A stretch of 64,000 nt of DNA from Symbiodinium natans (Eukaryota; Sar; Dinophyceae; Suessiales; Symbiodiniaceae), in contig CAJNDS010002634.1 in NCBI GenBank assembly GCA_905221605.1, forward strand, positions 1,091,546 through 1,155,545, read 5' to 3'. Below, piece by piece: positions 42,239-52,331 of this stretch. Positions within the stretch are counted from its first letter, which is position 1; each line of letters begins with the position of its first letter. The notes under the pieces were generated by a model that worked only from the letters and a program-made list of their open reading frames with translations, did no database searches and was not told where the DNA came from. A program made the position numbers and the translations under genes.

Positions 42239-43206
42239 GTTGAGAGTTCAGAGAGTTTGGGGGCAGTATTGTTTCGTTCTCAGCACGCGATCAATGTTCG
42301 CTAGAATCTGCTGGCTACAGTTTTGGCAATAGCTTCTTTGGGGTTTTTTGGTCAACTTTGTGGTTTAGGGTTTAGGGGTTTCGGGTGTTTGGTGAGGAGT
42401 CTGGGTTGAAAAAAGGGTTTCGGGTTTAGGGTGCGCAGTCCAGTTGCAAAAAGGGTGAAGAAAAAACCCTGTCAGCGCCGGCTTTCGCTGGCATGTGGCT
42501 TGCCATCTCCCCCCCGTACTTATGTGTAGCCGTGTAACCCTAAACCCCAAACCTTAATATTCAATAATGCAATACTCCCATGAAGGTCATATGATATGAA
42601 ATACTCGTTCTATTGCAGTGTATGAGGAATATGTAGTCTTTGTGGGTAGGTGGGGGGGGTTAAATTCGGGAAGAAGGGATTACGAGGTTGGGGTTCAGCG
42701 GGCTTCAAGCGTGAGTCCGGCTCAACAAGGGCTTCAGGGTAGGGAGGTCCTAATTAAATGGCATTTTTGGCTTCAGAGTTCCCTAGAAACCCTGAACCCA
42801 ACATCGTTGGCGTGGAAACTTGGGCCATACCGCCATGATCGTGCCCACGTCCGAACCCGCATGTTTGGGGCAGCAGATCGATGAATTCTCTGATGGTTTT
42901 GACTCTTGTCTGCAGCGAAGGAACCATCGGATGGGCTGAGCTGTGCAGGTTCTTCTGCAAGGGTCCCCTAAACCCTAAACCGTAAACTTACCCTGATTCC
43001 TAAACCTCTCAACAAATGATGCAGATAGTCTGGGGAAACAAGGCCACTTAAAAAGTTCCGGGAGTCTTTTTGGAGATCCGTGCTTTGAAGCCAGGAAGAC
43101 CCCACAGGCGATGTGGACGAGGGCGTGCCCCAAAGCAGCACACAGCTTGCGTCTGTGCTGCCGGAGTGCACGTGCATTTCACGACGACTTTGTTGGTAGC
43201 AGCTAG

Positions 43207-45110
43207 GTGCACGGCGTTGTGACTTGTCAGCCAAGGAACAGCGAGAGCCTTGCAGACCTTGTGGCCTGCATGCAGCCCACGAGACCTGAGATCATACGCG
43301 GCATCCCTGCACACTACGCTTTGCAGCGCTGCGGTCAAGCCCTTCGCGGGCGCCCGGGGTCACTGCACCAAGTCAGCCGCGCCACGACCTGCATCAGCGA
43401 GTTCTGGTCCCACAGCTGGCACACCAGTGCTTGGATGAAGTTGTTCACCACTTGGTACTTGTACAACAGCTTTGCCGCAACTGCGATTGGAATGGCGGGT
43501 GCGCTTCTAGGCTTCATTCTAACAGTCGCAGGCGTTCTGCCGGCCACGCTGCCAGACCAAGCTATGTTCACCAATTCGCAGTGGTGCACGCTGTTGGGGA
43601 CTGCCTTCTACTATGTGCCCTTCCTGCTTTGGCGGCCGATGCATCCAATTTTCCTTGAGCCTAGGTCAAAACTCAGAGTGCTTCTGCTCAGTTTTAGGGC
43701 AGCTGCCATGTAAGCGAGTCCAGAAGCAGTTGTCTTGCCGAGGACATCATCTGCATAAACCAAGAGGACGCGATGTTGAAGGGAGAAGCGTTGATCAGCA
43801 TGGGCGCAATCTTGCACCTTGCCGCAGCTGGCTATGCTGTGGTACCCAGAGACTCCAATACCCCTTAGTTAAGGAATGTCCCGTAAACCATATCAGGAAC
43901 CCTATTAGCCAAGGAAGAGCTCGGACTCCATGCTGGTTCTTTGGGATGCCACATGGGATCCATAGTGCCGGCATTTTGCTGGCCGCCCGTGAGGCGTCTT
44001 AACTACCCTTTGCGGAGCAGGTTGACGTCGAAGCAATACCAATACCAATACCACATGGATCCGTAGATTCTGGTGTGTCTTCGAGCTGGCATCATTTGTG
44101 TGCAGCCGAGCAAAAGGCACCAGGATAAGCCAGCATCTACGCATCCGCCCGAACCTGATGGGACCTGTACTCCTCACGGGGCATGCCGGTCTTTGTGCTC
44201 TACTTCTTGGCTTCCCTCCGTTGCTGCAAGCATTTGGCGACACCAGTGTGGCAATGGTCTTGACGTTGTGCTTTGGCCTGTTGCCATGCTTCATTTGTTT
44301 AGCTCACGTTGGCCGCGCTTTCTGCCGTAGTTTGGACACGCTGCAGCAGCAACTGGCCAGCTTCAGTCTCATGAATGCCAAGTGTTCTTGTTGCGACGCA
44401 AACCATGTTGACTCCTACACGGGTCAGCGCATCCCATGCGATCGCGACGTGATGCTGCGGTGCATTGGGACTTGGTTTGGCAGCGAGGATGTCTTCCGCG
44501 ACCTCGTGCGAGGGCAATTGCGGACAGCAGTCCTCCAACAGCTGACGAACATGGGCTACCTGTACAGGCAACTTGTCGCCGCCTGCAGTCCCATAATGTG
44601 GTTGTTCTTGGACCGAACAGCAGGTCTGACTCGTTTGTCTCAGTGGTCAATAGTGGTGCAGGTGGTGTTTGATGCCTTGTCCTACTGGCTGTTGCTGCAG
44701 CTTCGTCCTTCGTGAAGTAGTGTTTCCCTTCTTCTTGTTTTTTCTGCGACATATCCTGATATATGGGAAAGCCAAGAAGTGCAGGTATGCGCATGTGTGT
44801 GCACAAAATGCAGCCAAGGATACCGAGCATCATCCTGCTGGCGCTAGCATTGGCCTACATGCTCCGCGCGAAGCGAGCGGGGTGGGCACGAGATCTGCTC
44901 TGCAGCCTAGTACCAGTAGCTGCTGCAGCATGCATCCTTGCTGGTAGCATTGCGGCGATGATTTCTATAGATATATGGCTCCTGCCGGGTATGAGCCGGG
45001 TGGCTGGCAGGATTGTGGGAACGGCTGTCTGGTCTACCTACTCAGCCTTGCTCACGCTGTCCGCCTTGTACATCTTTTGGAGGGCCAAAACATATGCCAT
45101 TCCTTGTTAA
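43207..45110 (+). pseudogene. TIR-like multi-pass membrane protein gene, copy 1, probably broken
   Basis: Exons by comparison with copy 2: 43207-43656, 43743-43826, 43918-44711 (interrupted) and 44819-45110. The same motifs are present: SEFWSHSWHTS, DIICINQEDA, WCVFELASF, CCDANHVDSYTGQRIPCD and CIGTWFGSE. The first intron is GA-AG as in copy 2. A 102-base segment at about 43949-44050, bounded by direct copies of CCACATGG(G)ATCC, splits the codons for LVLWD and TTWIRR and brings a stop in frame. I found no donor/acceptor pair that removes it in phase. The upstream region, open in copy 2, also carries frameshifts here. It may be a pseudogene, or the insert may be an intron with unusual borders. 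Confidence 0.55.
43949..44062. other. 102-base insertion with direct-repeat borders
   Basis: CCACATGGGATCC at 43949 and CCACATGGATCC at 44051 flank sequence absent from copy 2. The inside ends in an AATACC microsatellite. The pattern resembles a target-site duplication. Confidence 0.75.
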
Positions 45111-45632
45111 GGCCAGCTGTGCCTTGGCTGGAAAGAGGCTCGCAGCCTCGCAGCCCTGGACCTCGACCGCCTTGCGCATGCGGCTGGCGAAAGTCTGGCG
45201 AAGTTTTCTCCATTTTCTTCTCAAAACAGGGGCACGTCACGCGTTGATGCTGCAGCAACGTTCGACTCACTATAGCACGGAGGAAAATGTGCTAGGAGTA
45301 CTGCGCTGCTGGCTTGTGTGGAGCACTGCCATCGTCGCATCCTGTCACGCACTTCCAGCCGCAGCACGGGCTACAAGAAAAGGATTGCTGCGCGCGCTGC
45401 GAGAGATTACAGGTGAATTGTCAGAAACGTGAGACATTGTTGAACCCTGTCGGGTCCTTCCCCGTACTTTCGGGTTGAGCTTGCGCTTTAGCGGCGCAGG
45501 GTTCAGCTTGCAAGGGACATGTCGTGGATTTCAGTTTCCCTTTCAAAAATCCGTAGACATCTGTACGAGACCACCGTCACGACGACCAAGATCAATCCTC
45601 GTAACTATGCAGTGCAAATAGCAGTAGCAGCA
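45111..45632. other. end of duplication copy 1, coding status unclear
   Basis: Still similar to copy 2. One frame (to a stop at 45432) reads MRLAKVWRSFLHFLLK and ATRKGLLRALREITGE, but in copy 2 the corresponding frame is shifted, so a shared coding exon is not demonstrated. Confidence 0.4.
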
Positions 45633-45713
45633 CCTACTTGGAGGTTCATGGGAAGTTATAAGTGGGGTTATAAGTAGGGCAACTACACTTATAGCTGGCT
45701 ATGACCCTTGAGG
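45633..45713. repeat. element family D, copy
   Basis: CTACTTGGAGGTTCATGGGA, GTTATAAGTGGGGTTATAAG and CACTTATAGCTGGCTATGAC. Confidence 0.85.
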
Positions 45714-45862
45714 CGCCGAAGTCACATCTTCGTGCTTTCTAGATCTTTCGCAAACCCCTTAATAGAAGGGCATAGAAGGGGCGTCGTGTGTACTTCTTTT
45801 CACTGGCGAAAATAGGTGCTACGCAGTTACTGCCCGCAGAAGCTCCTTCAGAACCCTAAACC

Positions 45863-46002
45863 CCTACAAGGAGGGACCCCCTTGCGAAACTAACTGTAGT
45901 TAAGGGACTTATAACACTCTTATAACCTAATTTCGGATCCTTAGAACCCAATTTAGGGCTCCGATAGCTCTACTTGTAACTAGGGGGCCCCTCCTTGTAG
46001 GG
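45863..46002. repeat. palindromic element family E, copy 2
   Basis: CCTACAAGGAGGGACCCCCT and GGGGGCCCCTCCTTGTAGG ends; AACTAACTGTAGTTAAGGGA inside, as in the copy at 3209. Confidence 0.95.
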
Positions 46003-46094
46003 GAGTGAGTTGAAGCCGCTGTTGCCAGGGTTGAGGGTCTCTAGGGCTCCTAGGGTTTAAGGTCCCTGGTTGACTGCCCAAGCCCGGATGCAGT

Positions 46095-46166
46095 AGGGTT
46101 TAGGGTGTAGGGTTTAGGGTTTAGGGTTTAGGGTTTAGGGTTTAGGGTTTAGGGTTTAGGGGTGTG
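46095..46166 (+). repeat. TTTAGGG array
   Basis: About 10 units. Here TTTAGGG precedes a possible plus-strand acceptor (46178), the reverse of the usual order; a short minus-strand exon is an alternative. Confidence 0.95.
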
Positions 46167-46249
46167 CATGCAGGCACCTCGCAGCAAGGAGCAAGAAAGG
46201 AACCAGCGGATCTCCTGAGCACTCCCGAGCTGACCGCCCACGTTCATTA

Positions 46250-46941
46250 CCAGGGCGGGCTATTAGGCCTTTTAACCCTAAACCCTAAACCCTAAACCCT
46301 AAACCCTAAACCCTAAACCCTAAACCCTAAACCCTAAACCCTAAACCCTAAACCCTAAACCCTAAACCCTAAACCCTAAACCCTAACCCTAAACCCTAAT
46401 CACTAGCATCAACCCCATACAGGGCCTTTGTAAGTTGTTGGCCAGCGTGCTGCGAAGTCCCTGGTCGTTTCCTTGCTTTTGGGCGTTTTCCTTCGTTTCT
46501 TTCGGGTTTTCCTTCGGTTTGCAGGGGGGGGGGGGGGGGAGGGATAAGAACGTCGTTCATATTGCGTCCATGCCCAAAACACTGTTATCTGAAGCGTTTT
46601 CGGCTTTTTGTACAACATACTGCACAAGAATGTGGATCAAGAAAGTCTCACAAGCGTCCATGCCTAAAAACACTGGTATTTACAGCGTTCGTATGCCCAA
46701 AACACTTGCGGGCCAAGCAACCTTGCACTAACACATCCCAAGCATGCTGTCCCAAAAAGCATAGCTTCACTAAAAACTCCCAACCATGCTGTCCCGAATA
46801 GTTTTGGAACCCGCCAAAACAGCTTTTCTGCTCCGCACCACACCGTGCCAGTACGAACGGCGTGTCGGAAAGAGCCCGCGCCCCAGGGAAAATACAGCGC
46901 GTAAACCAAGTAGTTATGGGGTATCATAGCCCATCCTGGTA
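46250..46941. repeat. element family C expanded by nested insertions
   Basis: The ends CCAGGGCGGGCTATTAGGCC and CATAGCCCATCCTGGTA are those of family C, but 700 bases apart instead of about 90-150. Inside are an 18-unit CCCTAAA array (46274-46399), the usual CATACAGGGCCTTTGTAAG segment, a poly-G, and about 400 bases of unrelated sequence with a CCAAAACACT-type short repeat. Confidence 0.7.
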
Positions 46942-46994
46942 CCATGACTACGTGGTGGGGAGGTTTTGCTGACTTTAGGGTTTAGGGTGTAGGG

Positions 46995-47069
46995 TGAAAC
47001 CCTAAACCCTAAACCCTAAACCCTAAACCCTAAACCCTAAACCCTAAACCCTAAACCCTAAACCCTAAA
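46995..47069 (-). repeat. CCCTAAA array at the start of duplication copy 2
   Basis: About 10 units, ending where similarity to copy 1 begins. Confidence 0.95.
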
Positions 47070-47126
47070 CCGTCTGTCAGCGCCGGCATTCGTTGGGCAT
47101 GCGGGCTTCCAGGAGCGAGTGAGTAA

Positions 47127-47159
<33 letters not shown>

Positions 47160-47182
47160 ACATAGGGGTCGGAATAATTATC

Positions 47183-47267
47183 ACTCCCTAATGGTCCCTT
47201 TATAAATACACTATAATAGCCCCCAAAAACCCTATTCTAATTATTCAGGCCCCTATATTACACCCCC
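47183..47267. repeat. element family G, copy 2
   Basis: AATGGTCCCTTTATAAATAC, CCCCCAAAAACCCTATTCTA, then CAGGCCCCTATATTACA. Confidence 0.8.
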
Positions 47268-47621
47268 CCTAGTACTAAATACTCCCATTGTAGTTATGTG
47301 TCAGCCTAAACTCTAAACCTTAATATTCAATACGCCCAGGAAAGTCGCATTGTATTGAATACTTCCATCACAGTCATTATACTCCAGTGTATGAGGAATA
47401 TGTAGTATTAGGGGTAGGTGAGGGGGGCTTTTCGGGGGGAAGGGATTACAAGGTTGGGATTCGAGTTTCAGACCTGAGTCCCCCTCTGCTACAAGGTTCA
47501 ACAAGGGCTGCAGGATACAGAGGCCAGCTTCAGCAAGAAGCTAAACTGTTCTTTTTGGTTTCAGCATTCCCCTAAGCCCGGAACCCAACATCGTTGGCGT
47601 GGCAACTTGGGCCATACCGCC

Positions 47622-47942
47622 ATGATCGTGCCGGAGATCGAAGCTGAAAACTTGGTCTTGGGGAAGCAGATCGATGAACTCTTTGAGGGCGCTGACTCTT
47701 GTCTGCAGCGCGGGAACCGTTGGGCTGAGTGTTGCAGGTTCTTCTACAAGGATCCTCCACAAGAAAGATGCAGATAGTCTAGAGTCTGGGGGCACAAGGC
47801 CACTTAAAGAGTTCCGGGAATCTTTGGAGATCCGTGCTTTGAAGCCAGGAAGACCCCACAGGCGACGTGGACGAGGGCGTGCCCCAGAGCAGCACACAGC
47901 TTGCGTCTGCGCCACGTGCATTTCACGACGACTTTGTTGAGT
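47622..47942 (+). CDS. possible N-terminal exon(s) of membrane protein copy 2
   Basis: From an ATG at 47622 the frame reads MIVPEIEAENLVLGKQIDEL, FEGADSCLQRGNRWAECCRF and FYKDPPQERC before a stop at about 47773. A second open frame (GTRPLKEFRESLEIRALKPG) follows. In copy 1 both frames carry indels, so either the region is non-coding or copy 1 has decayed here. Confidence 0.35.
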
Positions 47943-47948
47943 AGCTAG

Positions 47949-50038
47949 GTGCACGGCGTTGTGACTTGTGGGTTGATCTGTGTGGAGTGGTTCCAGCCAA
48001 GGTACAGCGAGAACCTTGCAGACCTTGTGGCCTGCATGCAGCCCACGAGACCTGAGATCATACGCGGCGTCCCTGCACACTACGCTTTGCAGCGCTGCGG
48101 TCAAGCCCTTCGCGGGCACCCGGGGTCACTGCACCAAGTCAGCCGCGCTACGACCTGCATCAGCGAGTTCTGGTCCCACAGCTGGCACACCAGTGCTTGG
48201 ATGAAGTTGTTCACCACTTGGTACTTGTACAACAGCTTTGCCGCAACTGCGATTGGAATGGCGGGTGCGCTTCTAGGCTTCATTCTAACAGTCGCAGACA
48301 TTCTGCCCGCCACGCTGCCAGACCAAGCTAGTTTCACCAGTTCGCAGTGGTGCATGCTGTTGGGGACTGCCTTCTACTATGTGCCCTTCCTGCTTTGGCG
48401 GCCGACGCGTCTGATTTTCTTCGAGCCTAGGTCAAAACTCAGATTGCTTGTGCACAGTTTTGGGGCAGCTGCCATGTAAGCAAGTCCAGAAGCAGTTGTG
48501 TTGCCGAGGACATCATCTGCATAAACCAAGAGGACGCGATGTTGAAGGGAGAAGCGTTGATCAGCATGGGCGCAATCTTGCACCTTGCCGCAGCGAGCAG
48601 TTGGTTACGCTGGAAACAATGGAATGTCGGTTTCAGTACGCAAAGCATGACGAGTCGGAAGGCTAGGAATTAGCAGGATTCCAACCAAGCGTCGCCCAGG
48701 CCCAGAAATTCTTGTCATCTTCTTTCGAACTGTCACGGTAGGAATCCTCAATCGCCTGCGTCGTCCCGTGTGTTCAATTGGCTGGGGTGGTGCTCCATAT
48801 GGGTCGCGGGTTCTAGGATGCAGGGGTCGACTCCTGAAGGCCAGGCTCCTAAAAGCATGCGAGCATTTTAAGAACAGCGGTTGTTTGATGTACAGGATGT
48901 TGCAGAGTAGCATACGAGGCTGGCCTTGCATCAGCCAAGGAAGAGCTCGGACTCCATGCTGGTTCTTTGGGACACCACATGGATCCGTAGATTCTGGTGT
49001 GTCTTCGAGCTGGCATCATTTGTGTGCAGCCGAGCGAAAGGCACCAGGATAAGCCAGCATCTACGCATCCGCCCGAACCTGATGGGACCTGTACTCCTCA
49101 CGGGGCATGCCGGTCTTTGTGCTCTACTTCTTGGCTTCCCGCCGTTGCTATTAGCATTTGGCGACACCAGTGTGGCAATGGTCTTGACGTTGTCCCTTGG
49201 TCTGTTGCCATGCTTCGTTTGTTTAGCTCACATCGGCCGCGCTTTCTGCTGTAGTTTGGACACGCTGCAGCAGCAACTGGCCAGCTTCAGTCTCACGAAT
49301 GCCAAGTGTACTTGTTGCGACGCAAACCATGTGGACTCCTACACGGGTCAGCGCATCCCATGCGATCGCGACGTGATGCTGCGCTGCATTGGGACCTGGT
49401 TTGGCAGCGAGGATATCTTCCGCGACCTCGTGCGAGGGCAATTGCGGACAGCAGTCCTCCAACAGCTGACGAGCATGGGTTACCTGTACAGGCAACTTGT
49501 CGCCGCCTGCAGTCCCATAATGTGGTTGTTCTTGGACCGAACAGCAGGTCTGACTCGTTTGTCTCAGTGGTCAATAGTGGTGCAGGTGGTGTTTCATGCC
49601 TTGTCCTACTGGCTGTTGCTGCAGCTTCGTCCTTCGTGAAGTAGTGTTTCTCTTCTGCTTGTTTTTACTGCGACATATCGTGATTTAGGGCAATGCCACG
49701 AAGTGCAGGTAGGCGCATGTGTGTGTGTGCACAAAATGCAGCCAAGGATACCGAGCATCATTATGTTGGCAATAACATTGGCCTACATGCTTCGCACGAA
49801 GCGAGAGGGGTGGGCACGAGATTTGCTCTGCAGCCTTGTACCAGTAGCTGCTGCAGCATGCATCCTTGCTGTTAGCATTGCAGCTATGATGTTTATAGAT
49901 ATATGGCTCCTGCCGGGTATGAGCATGGTGGCTGGCAGAATTGTGGCAACGGCTGTCTGGTCTACCTACTCAGCCTTGCTCACGCTGTCCGCCTTGTACA
50001 TCTTTTGGAGAGCCAAAACATATGCCATTCCTTGTTAA
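47949..50038 (+). CDS. dinoflagellate multi-pass membrane protein with split TIR-like fold, copy 2
   Basis: Exons 47949-48422, 48509-48592, 48944-49635 and 49747-50038. Splice sites: CTAG|G acceptor, GA donor (48423), AG|G, GC donor (48593), AAG acceptor, GT donor (49636), AG|G. With the GA-AG intron the frame runs LIFF|DIICINQEDAMLK without the stop present in the genomic frame. Motif order: SEFWSHSW, two membrane segments (around WYLYNSFAATAIGMAGALL and TLLGTAFYYVPFLLW), DIICINQED, MLVLWDTTWIRRFWCVFELA, two membrane segments, a Cys-rich CCDANHVDSYTGQRIPCD, CIGTWFGSEDIF, then at least three more membrane segments. The SHSW, ICINQ, LVLW and WC..E order is that of a TIR domain with membrane helices inserted (inference). 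Function unknown; family widespread in dinoflagellates. C-terminus (TAA at 50036) may not be the true end. Confidence 0.65.
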
Positions 50039-51074
50039 GGCCAGCTGTGCCTTGGCTGGAAAGAATCTCGCAGCCTCGCAGCCTGGACCTTGACCGCCTT
50101 GCGCATGCGGCTGGCGAAAGTCTGGCGAAGCATTCTCCATTTTCTTCACCATGTCTCAACACAGGGGCATGTCACGCAGTTTGGCAGCAACATTTGACTC
50201 ACCAGCACTGAGAAAAGGTGTTCATAGGAGTACTGCGCTGACGGCTTGTGTGGAGCATTGGCCATCGACGCAGCCTGTTAATACACTTCCGGCCGCAGCA
50301 CAGGCTGCAAGAAAAGGACTGCTGCGCGCACTTCGGGAGTTGGGATTGTTGAGGTGCTCCGAGAAACTACATAAACCCTAAACCCTAAACCCTAAACCGT
50401 AAACCCTAAATTTTCAGAAACATGAGCCCTGTAGGGGTCCCTGCAGTCCTTGCCCATACTTTCGGGTTGAGCTTGCGCTTTAGGGGTTTGAGTTTCCCTT
50501 TCAAAGTCCTCAGACATCTGTGAGAGCTCTGCCAGCTCTATATTGATTCCAGCAACTGCGTCGACATGAGAAGAAAAGATTTTCCAGGCTCCAAGACAGG
50601 GCAGGATTGGTGAGTTAGTTGTGCTGCCTGCTGTGAAAAGGAGATTAGGGAATACATTCAACCACGCGCTGCACGTGGCAGTTTTTGAAGTGCGAGACTC
50701 GAAAGCTACACCACTACTTATCAACCCCAGTCAGTTGCACTCCCATGTGCTTCTAGCATAGCTTATAGCTTATAGGCATTTGCTCCCAGGCTCCAATGCA
50801 TCTTTTTGTGGCAGACCTTGGTAAGATCACGGCCGACAGCACAGTGTTCCAATGTTGCACAAGGCCATGGAAAGTCACGCAAACCTCTCCCATCCCCAAA
50901 TCGGCCGAAGCCCTTGAGTCTCCGAGCGTTGAGAAGCCTCCGAGCTCAGGAAATGGTGTGCCTGTGCAGTACGCAGCCTGGCCTCAGCAACTGATTCACC
51001 TTTCGAGCGTCGACCGCGCGTGTGGGGTTTATGCGTTCAAAAACAGCCCAAATTCGTAGGGGGTTGTAGGTTTG

Positions 51075-51150
51075 TATGTTCCCCCCTTTTTCTAACAGTC
51101 CTTCATGGGGATTATATTAAGGATTGTTAGTATAAGGGGGAACATCCCAA
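51075..51150. repeat. palindromic element family A, copy
   Basis: TATGTTCCCCCCTTTTTCTA and TATAAGGGGGAACATCCCAA ends; CTAACAGTCCTTCATGGGGA and AAGGATTGTTAG inside. Confidence 0.95.
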
Positions 51151-51272
51151 TTTCTAGGCTTTCAAAATTCCAAGTCAGGTTTTTTTTTCTCGGTCACCTG
51201 CCTAGCTGACGTCACAGATGCACTGCAGCGCAGCTCGCTTGCAGGAGCGCCGGTCTCTGCTTCTGGCAAGGA

Positions 51273-51384
51273 AGGCCCTCCTAGGGGAACAGATGAACCC
51301 CAATTGGCGGGGTCCAAAACATTGAAAGCCCTGCTAAGGTATATGAACCACAAGCCCTTTTAGGGTTCGTTTGGTCCCCAAGGC
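51273..51384. repeat. element family B, copy
   Basis: AGGGGAACAGATGAACCCCA, GCTAAGGTATATGAACCACA and TTCGTTTGGTCCCCAAGG. Confidence 0.9.
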
Positions 51385-52192
51385 AGGGGCGAAGTTCAGG
51401 CAGTGGAGTTGAGAGTCGCGACGGTTGCAGCGAGTGAGAGAGAGGGAGAAGTGGCCAGCGCGGTTGGCTCTCGTCTTCTGTGAAAGGGGCGGGAGTCAAA
51501 GGGTTGCAGAAGAACAATAGGCAGTTGACAGAGGCCAGAGACCGACAGAGAGAGAGAGAGATAGACAGAGGTAACAAGCAACAACAAGAAAACAGCGCAA
51601 CGAGAGAGAGATGGGGCATTGGTCCACGATGTCTTGTGTCTGATGTATTCACTGCCGCCGCTGTCATTCCCTTTTCCTAGGTGGGCATATCTCTTTTCTT
51701 TTTTTAAATGCCTTATTGGGTTTAAGAGGATCATATTTAGGAATATTGTTCATGTGGTTTTAAGGGCCATCCTAGTTTCTGTCTCGCACATGACTTTTTG
51801 TGGCAGCACCTGGGGCGTCATGGTTATTCCAATGAGTATGCATCGGATTAAGGTCCTGCAACCTTATAAACCCAAACCCTAAACGCTAGGCCCTAAACCC
51901 TAAACAGACCAACGGACCTTGCCTGTCTTGTGCGAGAGTGAGCGACTAAACCCGAAACCCTAAAGCCTAAACCCGAAACCCTAAACCCCAAACCCTAAGC
52001 CCTTAGCCCTTAACCCTAAACCCTAAACTCAAGCATGGTCACTTGCAGACCTCCAGCTCGCCCAAGGGTGCGGCTGTGTTAGGAATGGCAGCCTCCTCCT
52101 GCCGACCCGGACACCAAAAACTGTCAAGCCGAAACCCTGAAACAGAACACCGCATGCCGCCGATAAAGGTTTGTTTCAGGGTTTTGTGGGTT

Positions 52193-52305
52193 TTTCTTAA
52201 TAGCTGAATGAGCACACTTTACACTTTTGGATACTGTAATCCCCTATAGAACTGAAAGTGTACATTTTTTTGGGGGGATTATGAGCTCAGCAACTCAGAT
52301 GTTGC
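52193..52305. repeat. element family H, copy 2, no CCCTAAA
   Basis: TTAATAGCTGAATGAGCACA, CCCCTATAGAACTGAAAGTG and GAGCTCAGCAACTCAG. It ends 26 bases before the acceptor of the exon at 52332. Confidence 0.85.
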
Positions 52306-52331
52306 CTAGACCCGAGAGCCCTCTGACTCAG

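Larger units (their letters stand above)
42455..45565 (+). repeat. tandem duplication unit, copy 1
   Basis: Highly similar to 47070-50525 over its length, from CTGTCAGCGCCGGC at the left to CTTTCGGGTTGAGCTTGCGC near the right. Differences include indels, a 102-base insertion at 43949 and different intron lengths. The copies are separated by about 1.5 kb of unrelated repeats. Confidence 0.95.
47070..50525 (+). repeat. tandem duplication unit, copy 2
   Basis: See copy 1. Contains a long poly-C (47129-47157) and a family G element (47183-47267) not present in copy 1. Confidence 0.95.
50039..52331. other. intergenic repeats and weak frames
   Basis: End of the duplication (to 50525), element A (51075-51150), element B (51273-51384), a GAGA-rich patch (51535-51615), family I (51715-51775), degenerate CCCTAAA (51950-52029) and element H (52193-52305). 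A frame at 50796-51059 (KVTQTSPIPKSAEALESPSV) is coding-like but unsupported. Confidence 0.45.

Noticed and set aside
42771-42790. GGCATTTTTGGCTTCAG as a relict dinoflagellate spliced leader upstream of membrane gene copy 1
   Set aside because: Only about 12 of 16 bases match the end of the spliced leader, with a gap, and copy 2 does not preserve it.
43048-43338. Antisense frame shared by both duplication copies (also 47541-48119)
   Set aside because: It is antisense to the membrane protein exon with family motifs and shows no motif of its own; openness in both copies follows from their similarity.
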